Below are positions 7,230 to 13,941 of a DNA stretch of 13,941 nt, in pieces (the first letter of the stretch is position 1; every line of letters begins with the position of its first letter). The position numbers were made by a program, and so were the translations under genes. The stretch spans positions 1 to 13,941 of the forward strand of contig CADEFG010000054.1 of assembly GCA_902826505.1 (NCBI GenBank). Direction: 5' to 3'. This DNA comes from an uncultured Acidobacteriota bacterium (GTDB taxonomy: Bacteria > Acidobacteriota > Blastocatellia > Pyrinomonadales > Pyrinomonadaceae). The notes beneath the pieces were generated by a model that made no database searches, had not been told where the DNA came from, and saw nothing but the letters and a program-made list of their open reading frames with translations.

Positions 7230-7898
7230 ATGTCGCGTGGATTTTCAATGGTGGAGCTTTTAATAGTTTTAACCGTCATCACTATCTTGACGGGAATTTC
7301 GCTGTTTTACCTTTCGGGACATCAAAGACTTTATCGTCCCGACGAACAGGCGCAGAAAATTATTGATTTTTTTCAGGAAGGACGCCAGCGCTCGTTGACA
7401 CAGCGGGAAACGATGCGGGTCGAGATAGATTTGACGGACGGGATGGCGCGTTTGATCGACGAAAATCTGCCGACCACGCCCGGTGATGATCAGATCATCA
7501 AATCAATGGTTTTGTTTCCGCAAAACGATGTCACGATGAATGTTCGACCACCGGATATTTCGACAAATCCGACCGAATCGATGCCCGTCCCGATCGCCCT
7601 ATTCAAACCAAGCATCCATCCGCTGAGCATTTCGCACAATGTTTGCACTTTCAGATTTTTGCGAAACGGAACCGTGGTTAACGAAGGGACCGACGCGGTC
7701 GGCTCAAATGCGACCACCACCGGTTTAACTCTTTTTATCTGGTCACCGAAAAAAGATAATCCAAACGAATCGGAAATCGCCCGCGCCATCACGGTGATCG
7801 GTGCGACCGGTTCGGTTCGGTATTGGGAATACAACCGCAATTTAACCGAAGTAAATAAATGGAAGGATTCGCGCCGTTCGGGTATTTACGGCGGGTAA
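7230..7898 (+). CDS. GspH/FimT-like pseudopilin (minor pilin)
   Basis: The first gene of the minor-pilin operon. The protein opens with a four-residue leader MSRG and then FSMVELLIVLTVITIL, a textbook type III signal: prepilin peptidase would cut after Gly4 and methylate Phe5, and Glu9 is the conserved Glu+5 of the mature protein. The hydrophobic helix runs from about 5 to 27, with a globular, beta-rich-looking domain after it that sits on the outer side of the inner membrane before assembly. Length (222 residues) and first position fit GspH/FimT/FimU, which in Pseudomonas precede PilV, PilW and PilX and help build the pilus-initiating tip complex. The start is backed by GAGG (7215-7218) 11 bases upstream, a rather wide spacing. 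A type II secretion pseudopilin is the alternative, but the downstream PilX-like gene favours a type IV pilus set. Confidence 0.85.
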   Translation: MSRGFSMVELLIVLTVITILTGISLFYLSGHQRLYRPDEQAQKIIDFFQEGRQRSLTQRETMRVEIDLTDGMARLIDENLPTTPGDDQIIKSMVLFPQNDVTMNVRPPDISTNPTESMPVPIALFKPSIHPLSISHNVCTFRFLRNGTVVNEGTDAVGSNATTTGLTLFIWSPKKDNPNESEIARAITVIGATGSVRYWEYNRNLTEVNKWKDSRRSGIYGG

Positions 7899-7950
7899 TC
7901 TAGCGACTCTGCCTCTTTTTCCTATCCCTTTTCAGAATTTCTAAATTTTT

Positions 7951-7954
7951 GGAG
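7951..7954 (+). promoter_or_regulatory. Shine-Dalgarno GGAG of the PilV-like gene
   Basis: Two ATG codons stand in tandem at 7963 and 7966. GGAG lies 8 bases before the first and 11 before the second, so the first is the likelier start. Confidence 0.55.
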
Positions 7955-7962
7955 AAATTTTA

Positions 7963-8547
7963 ATGATGCTACAAAAACCTAACGAACGCGGATTTTCCTA
8001 CATTGACGTGATGATCGCCCTGGTCATTCTAATGGTTGGGATTCTGGCATCGGCAGCCGCACTGACGGCAAATCTCGTCCGTTCCTACGAAACCGAAAAA
8101 CAAGTAATCGCCAAACAAATCGCACTTTCGACAATCGAATCGATTTTTTCGGCGCGTGATATTTCAAGAATAGGCGCTATTTCAGGTTGGAACTCAATTG
8201 GGATGATTGGCACAAACCCTGATCCCGGTGGAACGCCGCAGGGTATTTTTCTCTCCGGATTTAATCCAATTCGGCAGGATATGGGCGGAGATGGCGTCGC
8301 CGGCACGGCGGACGATGCGTGTCCGGCTGGTGGAAATTGTGTGGTGACGGGCTATCCTGCCAATACGAGCGAAATCCTCAAAGGTTATGAGCGAAGGATC
8401 GTCATTTCGGATTTACAGGATTCCGAAAGACCTTCGCCGCCGCACGCTATTTCACGCCGCCGGATCGATGTCACTGTTCGCTACAACGTCAACCAGTTAC
8501 AGCGCGAACAAACCGTCTCGACTATCATCACCAATTATTCGGAGTAA
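7963..8547 (+). CDS. PilV-like minor pilin with Asp at position +5
   Basis: A prepilin-type protein: leader up to Gly10, then FSYIDVMIALVILMVGILA, with a hydrophobic helix at about 11-33. The residue at mature position +5 is Asp15, not the near-invariant Glu. The helix composition (IALVILMVGIL) and place in the operon are typical of PilV. The globular part has two cysteines (120 and 126) flanking a short Gly-rich loop, possibly a disulphide, and just before them the motif DGVAGTADD (110-118), which recurs in the next protein and looks like an acidic metal-binding loop. The gene begins 64 bases after the FimT-like gene; that gap shows no clear hairpin. Its last codons, GAG TAA, carry the Shine-Dalgarno of the next gene. 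The protein would join a type IV pilus tip or pseudopilus complex. GspI is the type II secretion counterpart and cannot be fully excluded. Confidence 0.83.
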   Translation: MMLQKPNERGFSYIDVMIALVILMVGILASAAALTANLVRSYETEKQVIAKQIALSTIESIFSARDISRIGAISGWNSIGMIGTNPDPGGTPQGIFLSGFNPIRQDMGGDGVAGTADDACPAGGNCVVTGYPANTSEILKGYERRIVISDLQDSERPSPPHAISRRRIDVTVRYNVNQLQREQTVSTIITNYSE

Positions 8548-8553
8548 ATATTT

Positions 8554-9645
8554 ATGAACAAATATTCAAGATCGCAAAAATTTTCCGAAACGGGATTTTC
8601 AATCGTTGAAATGATTGTGGCGATGGTCGTTTTTATGATTATCATCGGGACGATTTACGGTCTTTTGCAGGTTGGTCTGATTGACCGAAATCGTGCCAGC
8701 CGCCGCGCCGATGTGCTGAAAAATGCGCGCGCGGCAATGCATTTAATCGGTCGGGACGCGCTCAACGCCGGTTTGAGTTATAACAAAAGCGGCGCGATCG
8801 TGCCCGATAATTTTGTTTCGACCCGGCTTGGCATTCCGGCTTTTGCCGACAACGAGCGCGATGTTCTGACTTCGGTGGTCGGCGGCGATAATCTTTTTTT
8901 CAATATTCTGAATTCTGACACAACCGTCAGAACCGATTTGATCTCGTTTTCATATCGCGACAGTGAGTTCAATAATGGTAATGTAATTTCTCTCAATAAC
9001 GCTTCGGCGCCGCCGACTGCGCCGGCGACGGTAAGACTTCAAAGTCTGCCGAATGATGCCCAATTTTCTAGAAGCTTTGACTTGTATCTGGTCGAATCCG
9101 ACAGTTCCCAAGTAGCGGTCATGGCAACCGCTGTGCCTTCGAGCAGTTCAATTGATATTTCGCCGGGCGATCCCCTCGGAATAAACCAGCCTTTAAACGG
9201 ATCCGGCACGGGTGTCAGTCTGTTGCAGAAATGCACCGCCACAATCACTGAAAATTGCACCACCTATGTCGCGTCGGTCAAACGGTTTTTCTGGGTCGCC
9301 TACAAAGTAAAAAGTGACGGAACGCTGGTTCGTCAATTATTCGGGAACAATACGAGCGGAACGCCTGCCCAGCAGATTCAGGAATTGCCGGTTGCTTACA
9401 ACATCGAAAATTTTCAAGTTAGATACGTGTTGGAAGATGGCAGCTCAACGGATAATCCCTCCGCCGGAGTTGACGGGATTGCCGGAACGGCGGATGACCG
9501 ACCATCGGATTTTAATCTGGTCAGACAAATTACGGTGACCATCAAGGTGCAGGCAACCGAAAACGACGAACAAAGCGGCAAGCCTGAATCAATTACGCTG
9601 AGCGGTACTTTCAGCACGAGAAATTTAGAATACGACGCTGGTTAG
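8554..9645 (+). CDS. PilW-like minor pilin
   Basis: Prepilin leader of 14 residues ending in Gly14, then FSIVEMIVAMVVFMIIIGTIY with the conserved Glu+5 (Glu19) and a hydrophobic helix at about 15-40. The following segment (RADVLKNARAAMHLIGRDAL) is the amphipathic continuation seen in PilW/GspJ proteins. At 363 residues it is in the range of PilW and longer than most GspJ. Cys227 and Cys235 could form a disulphide. Near the C-terminus lies DGIAGTADD (307-315), matching the motif in the preceding PilV-like protein. Only 6 bases separate it from that gene, and its GGAG (8541-8544) overlaps the preceding Glu codon and stop, so the two are translationally coupled. The expected role is as part of the priming/tip complex with the other three pilins. 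Confidence 0.85.
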   Translation: MNKYSRSQKFSETGFSIVEMIVAMVVFMIIIGTIYGLLQVGLIDRNRASRRADVLKNARAAMHLIGRDALNAGLSYNKSGAIVPDNFVSTRLGIPAFADNERDVLTSVVGGDNLFFNILNSDTTVRTDLISFSYRDSEFNNGNVISLNNASAPPTAPATVRLQSLPNDAQFSRSFDLYLVESDSSQVAVMATAVPSSSSIDISPGDPLGINQPLNGSGTGVSLLQKCTATITENCTTYVASVKRFFWVAYKVKSDGTLVRQLFGNNTSGTPAQQIQELPVAYNIENFQVRYVLEDGSSTDNPSAGVDGIAGTADDRPSDFNLVRQITVTIKVQATENDEQSGKPESITLSGTFSTRNLEYDAG

Positions 9646-9651
9646 AAGGAG
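9646..9651 (+). promoter_or_regulatory. Strong Shine-Dalgarno AAGGAG of the PilX-like gene
   Basis: AAGGAG begins right after the PilW-like stop codon (9643-9645) and sits 7 bases before ATG 9659. It is the best ribosome binding site in the window and fixes that start. Confidence 0.7.
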
Positions 9652-9658
9652 TAAAATT

Positions 9659-12466
9659 ATGCAGAAAATTGGGTCGAAAAGAAATGAGAACGGTTCGGCA
9701 ATCGTCATTGCTTTGTTGATTTTGACATTGCTGACCGCTTTTGTCGCTCTAGCCGTGACACGCACGTCAAACGAAACCATCGCGACATCAAACGATGCGG
9801 CGGAATCGCGGGCGTTTTCGGCGGCGCAGGGCTGTTTAGAAATAATGACTCGAAATTTTGACAAAATTTTTGAGGAAAAACTATCGCCGGCGCCATCTGA
9901 TCTGCTCCACGTCGAATCTTTGAAACCGCCTGGATTTGATACTAATTACGATTTCGAACAACATATTACCCAAACCGAAGCGACCAGAACGGTCGTTATG
10001 AGCGGTCAGCTTTTACAGGGTTTGAACGCCCTCCGTGATGAATGGCGGGTTGACTGCACGGGCACCGATAAAACCAACGGCGTCCAGGTTGCCCAGCGGC
10101 GGAAGTTTTACAACAACCGCGTCCCGATTTTTCAGTTCGGAATTTTCTACGACGACGATTTGGAATTCCATCCGGGTCCGCGGTTCGATTTCGGCGGTCG
10201 CGTCCATTCAAACGGCAATATGTTTTTGATGGCGCAAACCGGGCTATATTTTTCGTCGCGCGTTTCGGCTGCCGGACAAATTTTTACCGATGTCGGAAGA
10301 AACGGTCGCCCGTGGACGACGTGGAATGAAAACGTCTGGATCAAAAACGGTTCGGGAACCTACGTCAAACTGACCCACACTATGGGCAGCGTGTTGAAAG
10401 CACCGACCAACGGTTCGCCGGTTTTTTCTAATCCCGATATGCCGACCGTTTACAAAAATACCGGTTGGGCATCAAACCAGGGACTTTTTCAGGGCAATCT
10501 TTTGTCCGAACAAAAAACGCTTAATCTGCCGTTGAAAATCGCCAGCACGATTGCCGGCGCTCCGCTCGATTACATCGAACTTATCAAACGCGGTAAAAAT
10601 GTCGGCGATTTATACAATGACGGCGTTGGGGTTGCGCCCGTGACACCCGCCGCCGCCGATACGATCATCACGAGCAAAGAACGGTACTTTAACAAAAAAG
10701 GAATTCGCATATCGCTTTCCGACAGCAAAGCAAAACTTCCGGGCTGCGCATCGGGAAGCGGAACTGCCGCCGTCACGACTCCGTGCGGAATCCGGCTTGA
10801 CGGCTCGCCGGTCGGCGACGGCAGTGAACCGGCGTTAGGAGCGCCGCGCGGCTATCGTCCGCTGCCGATGACTGACGGTTACGCGGCAACTAAATTAAAC
10901 GGTGAGCGTTTTTATAATTCGGGCAGACAAGTTTGGATAAAGATCGAACTCGTCGGCATCAGCCAGGCTGATAATACGATTCAGACCCAGGATGTGACCG
11001 CCGATATTTTGAGTTTGGGTTTGACCGAAGCCGCACCGACAATTACCCAAGGCGCGAGCACAAAATTTTTTATGAGCGGCTATGGCAATCGCGACAGCCG
11101 TTCGATCGTCAAACTCCAAAGATTCCTGATGCCGGGCGTTGCCGTTACCGCTGCCGACACAAATTATATGACTTCCTATACCTGGAACGGCACCACTTAC
11201 AATCTGGTTTTGACCGACGATTGTACGGACAGCGCTTATACGACGGGCTGTTCAGCAAGTGTTGACAACGGCACGACGGGAAGTTTTTCCGGCGATAACA
11301 ACGGCAATAAATATCCGGCGACGGTTGACGTAACAACCAGATTCCGCCGCGTTGTACCGTTTCCGATCGAAATGTTCGACACCCGCGAAGGTCTTTATAA
11401 CGATGATCTTAACTGGAGTTCGACCTATGGAAGCAACGTACCGAAGGCGGGTGTGATGAGTATCGTCGATATTGACGTGACGAATCTGAGAAACTTTCTG
11501 AACGGCGGTTACGACGCATTACTGCCAAACGCCGGAACGGTTTTCACGACCGCCAACGGAAGAAAATTACAAAGTACGGATGTGCCGGAAGCAAATGGCT
11601 GGGTTTTATATGTTTCCGACCGGCGCGGGGACAGCGATTTCGACGGCGAATATGATATGGAAGACATCTACGGCAATACGGACGGGATTCTCCAACCGGG
11701 GGAAGACATCAACAACAATAATCGCCTTGACATTGATTTCTTAAACGAAGGAGTTCGTTTTACCGGAGCAAGCACGGCGGATTCGCCCGCCGCCGCCGCC
11801 GCGATCGACCATCAGTTTTACCGGCGCGGAGTGCGGCTGATAAACGGAACTCAGCTTCCGGGAATTTACGATGGCGCAAATCCGCTGAATACGAAGGGAT
11901 TTTCCGTCGCTTCGGAAAATGCCGTTTACGTGAAGGGAAATTATAACGCCACGGGCATCAGCACGGTCGGGTCACCGACCGCGGCAGTTGATTACATTCC
12001 GCAGAATACTTCGACGCATATTCCCGCCTCGGTGGTCGCCGATGCGATCATTGTGCTTTCGAACAACTGGCAGGATTCGAGAAGTTTTCGTTATCCGTTT
12101 ACGCTTAGCCAGAGAGTCGCGACCGAAACGACCGTCCGGTTTGCAATGCTTGCCGGCGATGCGCGAAGCAGTTTTGAAAATACGCCGAATCAGGGCGGCG
12201 GTGATCCGCGATTGACGGGCGGCGTTCATAATTTCAAGCGTTTTCTCGAAAACTGGGGTAGTATCCGTTTAAATTACGCCGGTTCGCTGATTAATCTATA
12301 CAATTCGCACAACAACAACGGTGCCTTCAAATGCTGTACTAACATATACAGCCCGCCGACGCGGAACTGGGTGTTTGACACATCATTTCTCGACCCGACA
12401 CGGCTGCCGCCCGGCACACCGTTTTTCCAAAACATTCAATTGACGGGATTTCAGAGAGTAAATTAA
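9659..12466 (+). CDS. Very large PilX-like pilus protein (935 residues) with EF-hand-like motifs
   Basis: The N-terminus is a PilX_N-type module: leader MQKIGSKRNENG, hydrophobic helix SAIVIALLILTLLTAFVALAV (13-33, no Glu at +5, as in known PilX), then RTSNETIATSNDAAESRAFSAAQGCLE, the family's characteristic amphipathic segment. The remaining 870 residues are far more than in Pseudomonas PilX (roughly 200 in total) and look extracellular: rich in Gly, Asn, Thr and Asp. Recognisable stretches are FDFGGRVHSNGNMF (176-189), an acidic region 654-693 with DSDFDGEYDMED (658-669, EF-hand-like) and DINNNNRLDID (683-693, dockerin-like), and a conserved-looking C-terminus with LNYAGSLINLYNS (871-883) and LPPGTP (916-921). 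There is a vicinal Cys892-Cys893. It is last in the operon, 13 bases after the PilW-like gene, and no PilY1 gene follows. A role as pilus-tip subunit or adhesin is inferred. Family membership of the N-terminus is solid; the C-terminal domains are unassigned. Confidence 0.82.
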   Translation: MQKIGSKRNENGSAIVIALLILTLLTAFVALAVTRTSNETIATSNDAAESRAFSAAQGCLEIMTRNFDKIFEEKLSPAPSDLLHVESLKPPGFDTNYDFEQHITQTEATRTVVMSGQLLQGLNALRDEWRVDCTGTDKTNGVQVAQRRKFYNNRVPIFQFGIFYDDDLEFHPGPRFDFGGRVHSNGNMFLMAQTGLYFSSRVSAAGQIFTDVGRNGRPWTTWNENVWIKNGSGTYVKLTHTMGSVLKAPTNGSPVFSNPDMPTVYKNTGWASNQGLFQGNLLSEQKTLNLPLKIASTIAGAPLDYIELIKRGKNVGDLYNDGVGVAPVTPAAADTIITSKERYFNKKGIRISLSDSKAKLPGCASGSGTAAVTTPCGIRLDGSPVGDGSEPALGAPRGYRPLPMTDGYAATKLNGERFYNSGRQVWIKIELVGISQADNTIQTQDVTADILSLGLTEAAPTITQGASTKFFMSGYGNRDSRSIVKLQRFLMPGVAVTAADTNYMTSYTWNGTTYNLVLTDDCTDSAYTTGCSASVDNGTTGSFSGDNNGNKYPATVDVTTRFRRVVPFPIEMFDTREGLYNDDLNWSSTYGSNVPKAGVMSIVDIDVTNLRNFLNGGYDALLPNAGTVFTTANGRKLQSTDVPEANGWVLYVSDRRGDSDFDGEYDMEDIYGNTDGILQPGEDINNNNRLDIDFLNEGVRFTGASTADSPAAAAAIDHQFYRRGVRLINGTQLPGIYDGANPLNTKGFSVASENAVYVKGNYNATGISTVGSPTAAVDYIPQNTSTHIPASVVADAIIVLSNNWQDSRSFRYPFTLSQRVATETTVRFAMLAGDARSSFENTPNQGGGDPRLTGGVHNFKRFLENWGSIRLNYAGSLINLYNSHNNNGAFKCCTNIYSPPTRNWVFDTSFLDPTRLPPGTPFFQNIQLTGFQRVN

Positions 12467-12496
12467 CCTTCAGATTTCACAACAATTGTTGCCTGT

Positions 12497-12540
12497 ACAA
12501 AAGCCTTCGCGTAGTTTGCGAAGGCTTTTGTGCTTTTCTT
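12497..12540 (+). terminator. Rho-independent terminator of the pilin operon
   Basis: A perfect 14-base-pair stem: acaaaagccttcgc (12497-12510), a 7-base loop, then gcgaaggcttttgt (12518-12531), extendable by a G-T wobble and one G-C pair. A broken T-run (gcttttctt, 12532-12540) follows. It starts 30 bases after the PilX-like stop codon and should separate the pilin operon from the kinase gene. Confidence 0.75.
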
Positions 12541-12705
12541 CAGACACCTTTGCGTTAGTTTGCGACGCCTTTGCGCTTCGCGCAAAGGTATTCGGCTCAT
12601 TTTCCGCACCGGCGTTATTTGATGACTTTGAACTTTGCGGGATTACTTTCGTATCAGTTTTATTGGTGAAGTCCCGCGTTTTGATGTAGCATTTATTTGA
12701 CCGAA
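12541..12705. repeat. TTTGCG-rich repeat block and kinase gene upstream region
   Basis: TTTGCG occurs at 12549-12554, 12559-12564 and 12570-12575, and also inside the terminator at 12515-12520. A second hairpin is formed by cctttgcg (12568-12575) and cgcaaagg (12581-12588) around a 5-base loop. An upstream copy, acctttgcg (12546-12554), can pair with the same right arm. The block resembles a diverged duplicate of the terminator hairpin with a period of about 43 bases. The rest (about 12590-12705) presumably contains the kinase promoter; I see no convincing -35/-10 pair and no good Shine-Dalgarno. Confidence 0.5.
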
Positions 12706-13941
12706 ATGATAAGAGAACTTTCACTCATAAACAGCCGTCTTGACGGACGCTACGACATCCAAGAACTCCTCGGTCGTGGCAGCTATGCGGAAATTTACGT
12801 GGCGCGTGATAATGTTGCCGCTCCGAATTCGCCTCATAAACAAGTCGTTATCAAAGCACTCAACGTTTTTATGCAAAACGATCTCGACGCGGATCTCGAA
12901 CGAACGCTGGTTGAAAACTTTCAAAACGAAGCGATCGCGCTCGACCGTGTCCGCCATCCGAACATCATCAGCCGCCTCGGGCACGGCACGGCGCGCGATC
13001 TGCGCGGAATGGTTTTTCATTATCTGGTTCTGGAATATCTTTCGGGCGGCGATCTCTCACGCGCGACTCGCGAAAAATCTTTAACATTTAAGAAATCCTT
13101 CGAATATCTCGAACAAGTTTGCGCCGGTCTGGCGCACGCCCATCAAAATGGCGTCATTCACCGCGACATCAAACCGCAAAATCTGTTGTTAACGGCTGAC
13201 CGCAACATCGTCAAGATCGCCGATTTCGGAGTTGCCCGATTTTCTGCTTCAGACTCACCGATCACCCGTGTCGGCACAAACATATACGCGCCGCCCGAAC
13301 ACAGTCCGATGCTCGCCGAGGACGGTAAACATTTCGAAGTCGCCGAACTGACGCCCGCCGCCGATATTTATTCGCTGGCAAAAACGGCTTATGTTCTTAT
13401 TACGAGCGAATCGCCGCGTTTTTTCGCCAATCAGCCGATCAAGGAACTTCCCTTCGCAGTGCGTGAAGAATCCTGGGCAAAGGTTTTACTCGAAGTCCTC
13501 CAAAAAGCCACACAGACCAATCCGAAAGAGCGTCATCAGGATATTTATGAGTTTTGGAAGGATTTTACGCGCCTTAAAATACACGCTCAATCGGAAGATG
13601 GAGAGATAAAAACCGAGGTTTCAACGCGCTCGGTTGCCACTCCGAAAGCACACGTCGCCCGCGGCTACACGCCGCTCGCGCCACAGAAACCGAAATTCAA
13701 TACTTCCAGAGAACTGAAGTTTCAAAACAATCAGGTTCTGAAAAATCCCGCCGTTGTTGTCAAAGTGGACAACGGTATGAATCTCAATCAATTTCAAAAT
13801 CAACCGCTCAATAATATTCCCGTTTCGCAGCCGCCCGTGGTCACCGACGAGGCGTCGATTTATTTGCCCGAAAGCGAAACACCGAAACTCAAAAAAAGTT
13901 TTCTGCGTCTTTTTTCCGTGATTTTACTCGTGCTTTCGATT
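12706..13941 (+). CDS. Hanks-type Ser/Thr protein kinase, membrane-anchored, 3' end cut off by window
   Basis: Phosphorylates Ser/Thr residues of target proteins. 412 codons are visible. All kinase subdomains are intact: Gly loop LGRGSYAEIYVA (22-33), VVIKAL with Lys50, helix C Glu75 within QNEAIALDRVRHPNI, catalytic HRDIKPQN (152-159, Asp154), DFG (173-175), activation-loop GTNIYAPPEH (190-199) with Pro-Pro-Glu in place of the usual Ala/Ser-Pro-Glu, and AADIYSL (218-224). The kinase domain ends near 295. A basic, Asn/Pro-rich linker of about 100 residues follows, then a hydrophobic stretch (FLRLFSVILLVLSI) that runs off the window and is probably the single membrane helix of a PknB-like receptor kinase. 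ATG 12706 lies 21 bases after an in-frame TGA (12682-12684); it has no clear Shine-Dalgarno, and TTG 12697 is a possible alternative. The terminator at 12497-12540 makes this a separate transcription unit. The PP2C, FHA, PBP and SEDS proteins nearby are plausible partners. Confidence 0.93.
   Translation, partial: MIRELSLINSRLDGRYDIQELLGRGSYAEIYVARDNVAAPNSPHKQVVIKALNVFMQNDLDADLERTLVENFQNEAIALDRVRHPNIISRLGHGTARDLRGMVFHYLVLEYLSGGDLSRATREKSLTFKKSFEYLEQVCAGLAHAHQNGVIHRDIKPQNLLLTADRNIVKIADFGVARFSASDSPITRVGTNIYAPPEHSPMLAEDGKHFEVAELTPAADIYSLAKTAYVLITSESPRFFANQPIKELPFAVREESWAKVLLEVLQKATQTNPKERHQDIYEFWKDFTRLKIHAQSEDGEIKTEVSTRSVATPKAHVARGYTPLAPQKPKFNTSRELKFQNNQVLKNPAVVVKVDNGMNLNQFQNQPLNNIPVSQPPVVTDEASIYLPESETPKLKKSFLRLFSVILLVLSI

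Noticed and set aside
7230..12466. Type II secretion pseudopilin set (GspH-I-J-K)
   Set aside because: Gene order is compatible, but the fourth protein has a PilX-type N-terminus and lacks recognisable GspK features; no gspD-G genes are in the window. A type IV pilus set fits better, though not with certainty.
12497..12588. CRISPR-like array
   Set aside because: The repeats are few, imperfect and self-complementary without unique spacers of constant length, and no cas gene is present.
12486..12689. Open frame of 67 codons between the PilX-like gene and the kinase
   Set aside because: It runs through the terminator hairpin and the TTTGCG repeats, has no Shine-Dalgarno and shows no familiar motif.

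Overview
The window reads as chromosomal DNA from a diderm bacterium with GC somewhat below 50 %. The most likely source is Acidobacteriota, perhaps the Blastocatellia/Pyrinomonadales branch. This is inferred from three things together: a Hanks-type kinase/FHA/PP2C signalling set, a type IV minor-pilin operon with a very large PilX-like protein, and the base and codon style. No rRNA or marker gene is present to settle it. Coding density is high. I see no tRNA, rRNA, CRISPR array, insertion sequence or phage gene.

Layout. (1) 1-509, plus strand: the 3' part of a SpoU/TrmH-family RNA 2'-O-ribose methyltransferase. It converges on the next block across an A/T-paired hairpin that probably terminates both units. 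(2) 546-6940, minus strand, transcribed right to left: FhaA-like FHA protein, class B penicillin-binding protein, SEDS (RodA/FtsW) glycosyltransferase, PP2C-type Ser/Thr phosphatase with a membrane anchor. Gaps of 6, 0 and 35 bases point to one operon. The content matches the actinobacterial fhaA/pstP/rodA/pbpA cluster, which couples phospho-signalling to peptidoglycan synthesis. (3) 6941-7229: divergent intergenic region with weak promoter candidates and a GTCAGT direct repeat. (4) 7230-12466, plus strand: four pseudopilin genes in the order GspH/FimT-like, PilV-like, PilW-like, PilX-like. This is the usual order of a type IV minor-pilin operon, but the PilX-like protein has 935 residues and no PilY1 gene follows. 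(5) 12467-12705: a strong hairpin terminator followed by diverged TTTGCG-rich repeats. (6) 12706 to the window end, plus strand: a Hanks-type Ser/Thr protein kinase, cut off inside its first membrane segment.

How the genes may work together. The SEDS protein polymerises glycan strands and the class B PBP cross-links them. The FHA protein is a phosphothreonine reader and the PP2C an eraser. The kinase some 6 kb away is the obvious candidate writer, so all parts of a phospho-regulated wall-synthesis module lie in the window, split by the pilin operon. The minor pilins would form the priming/tip complex of a type IV pilus or related filament, with the enlarged PilX-like protein exposed at the tip.

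Nothing here is demonstrably a new system. The best leads are the giant PilX-like protein, the actinobacterial-type cell-wall operon in a diderm background, the PP2C with an extracytoplasmic TPR-like tail, and the TTTGCG repeat block.
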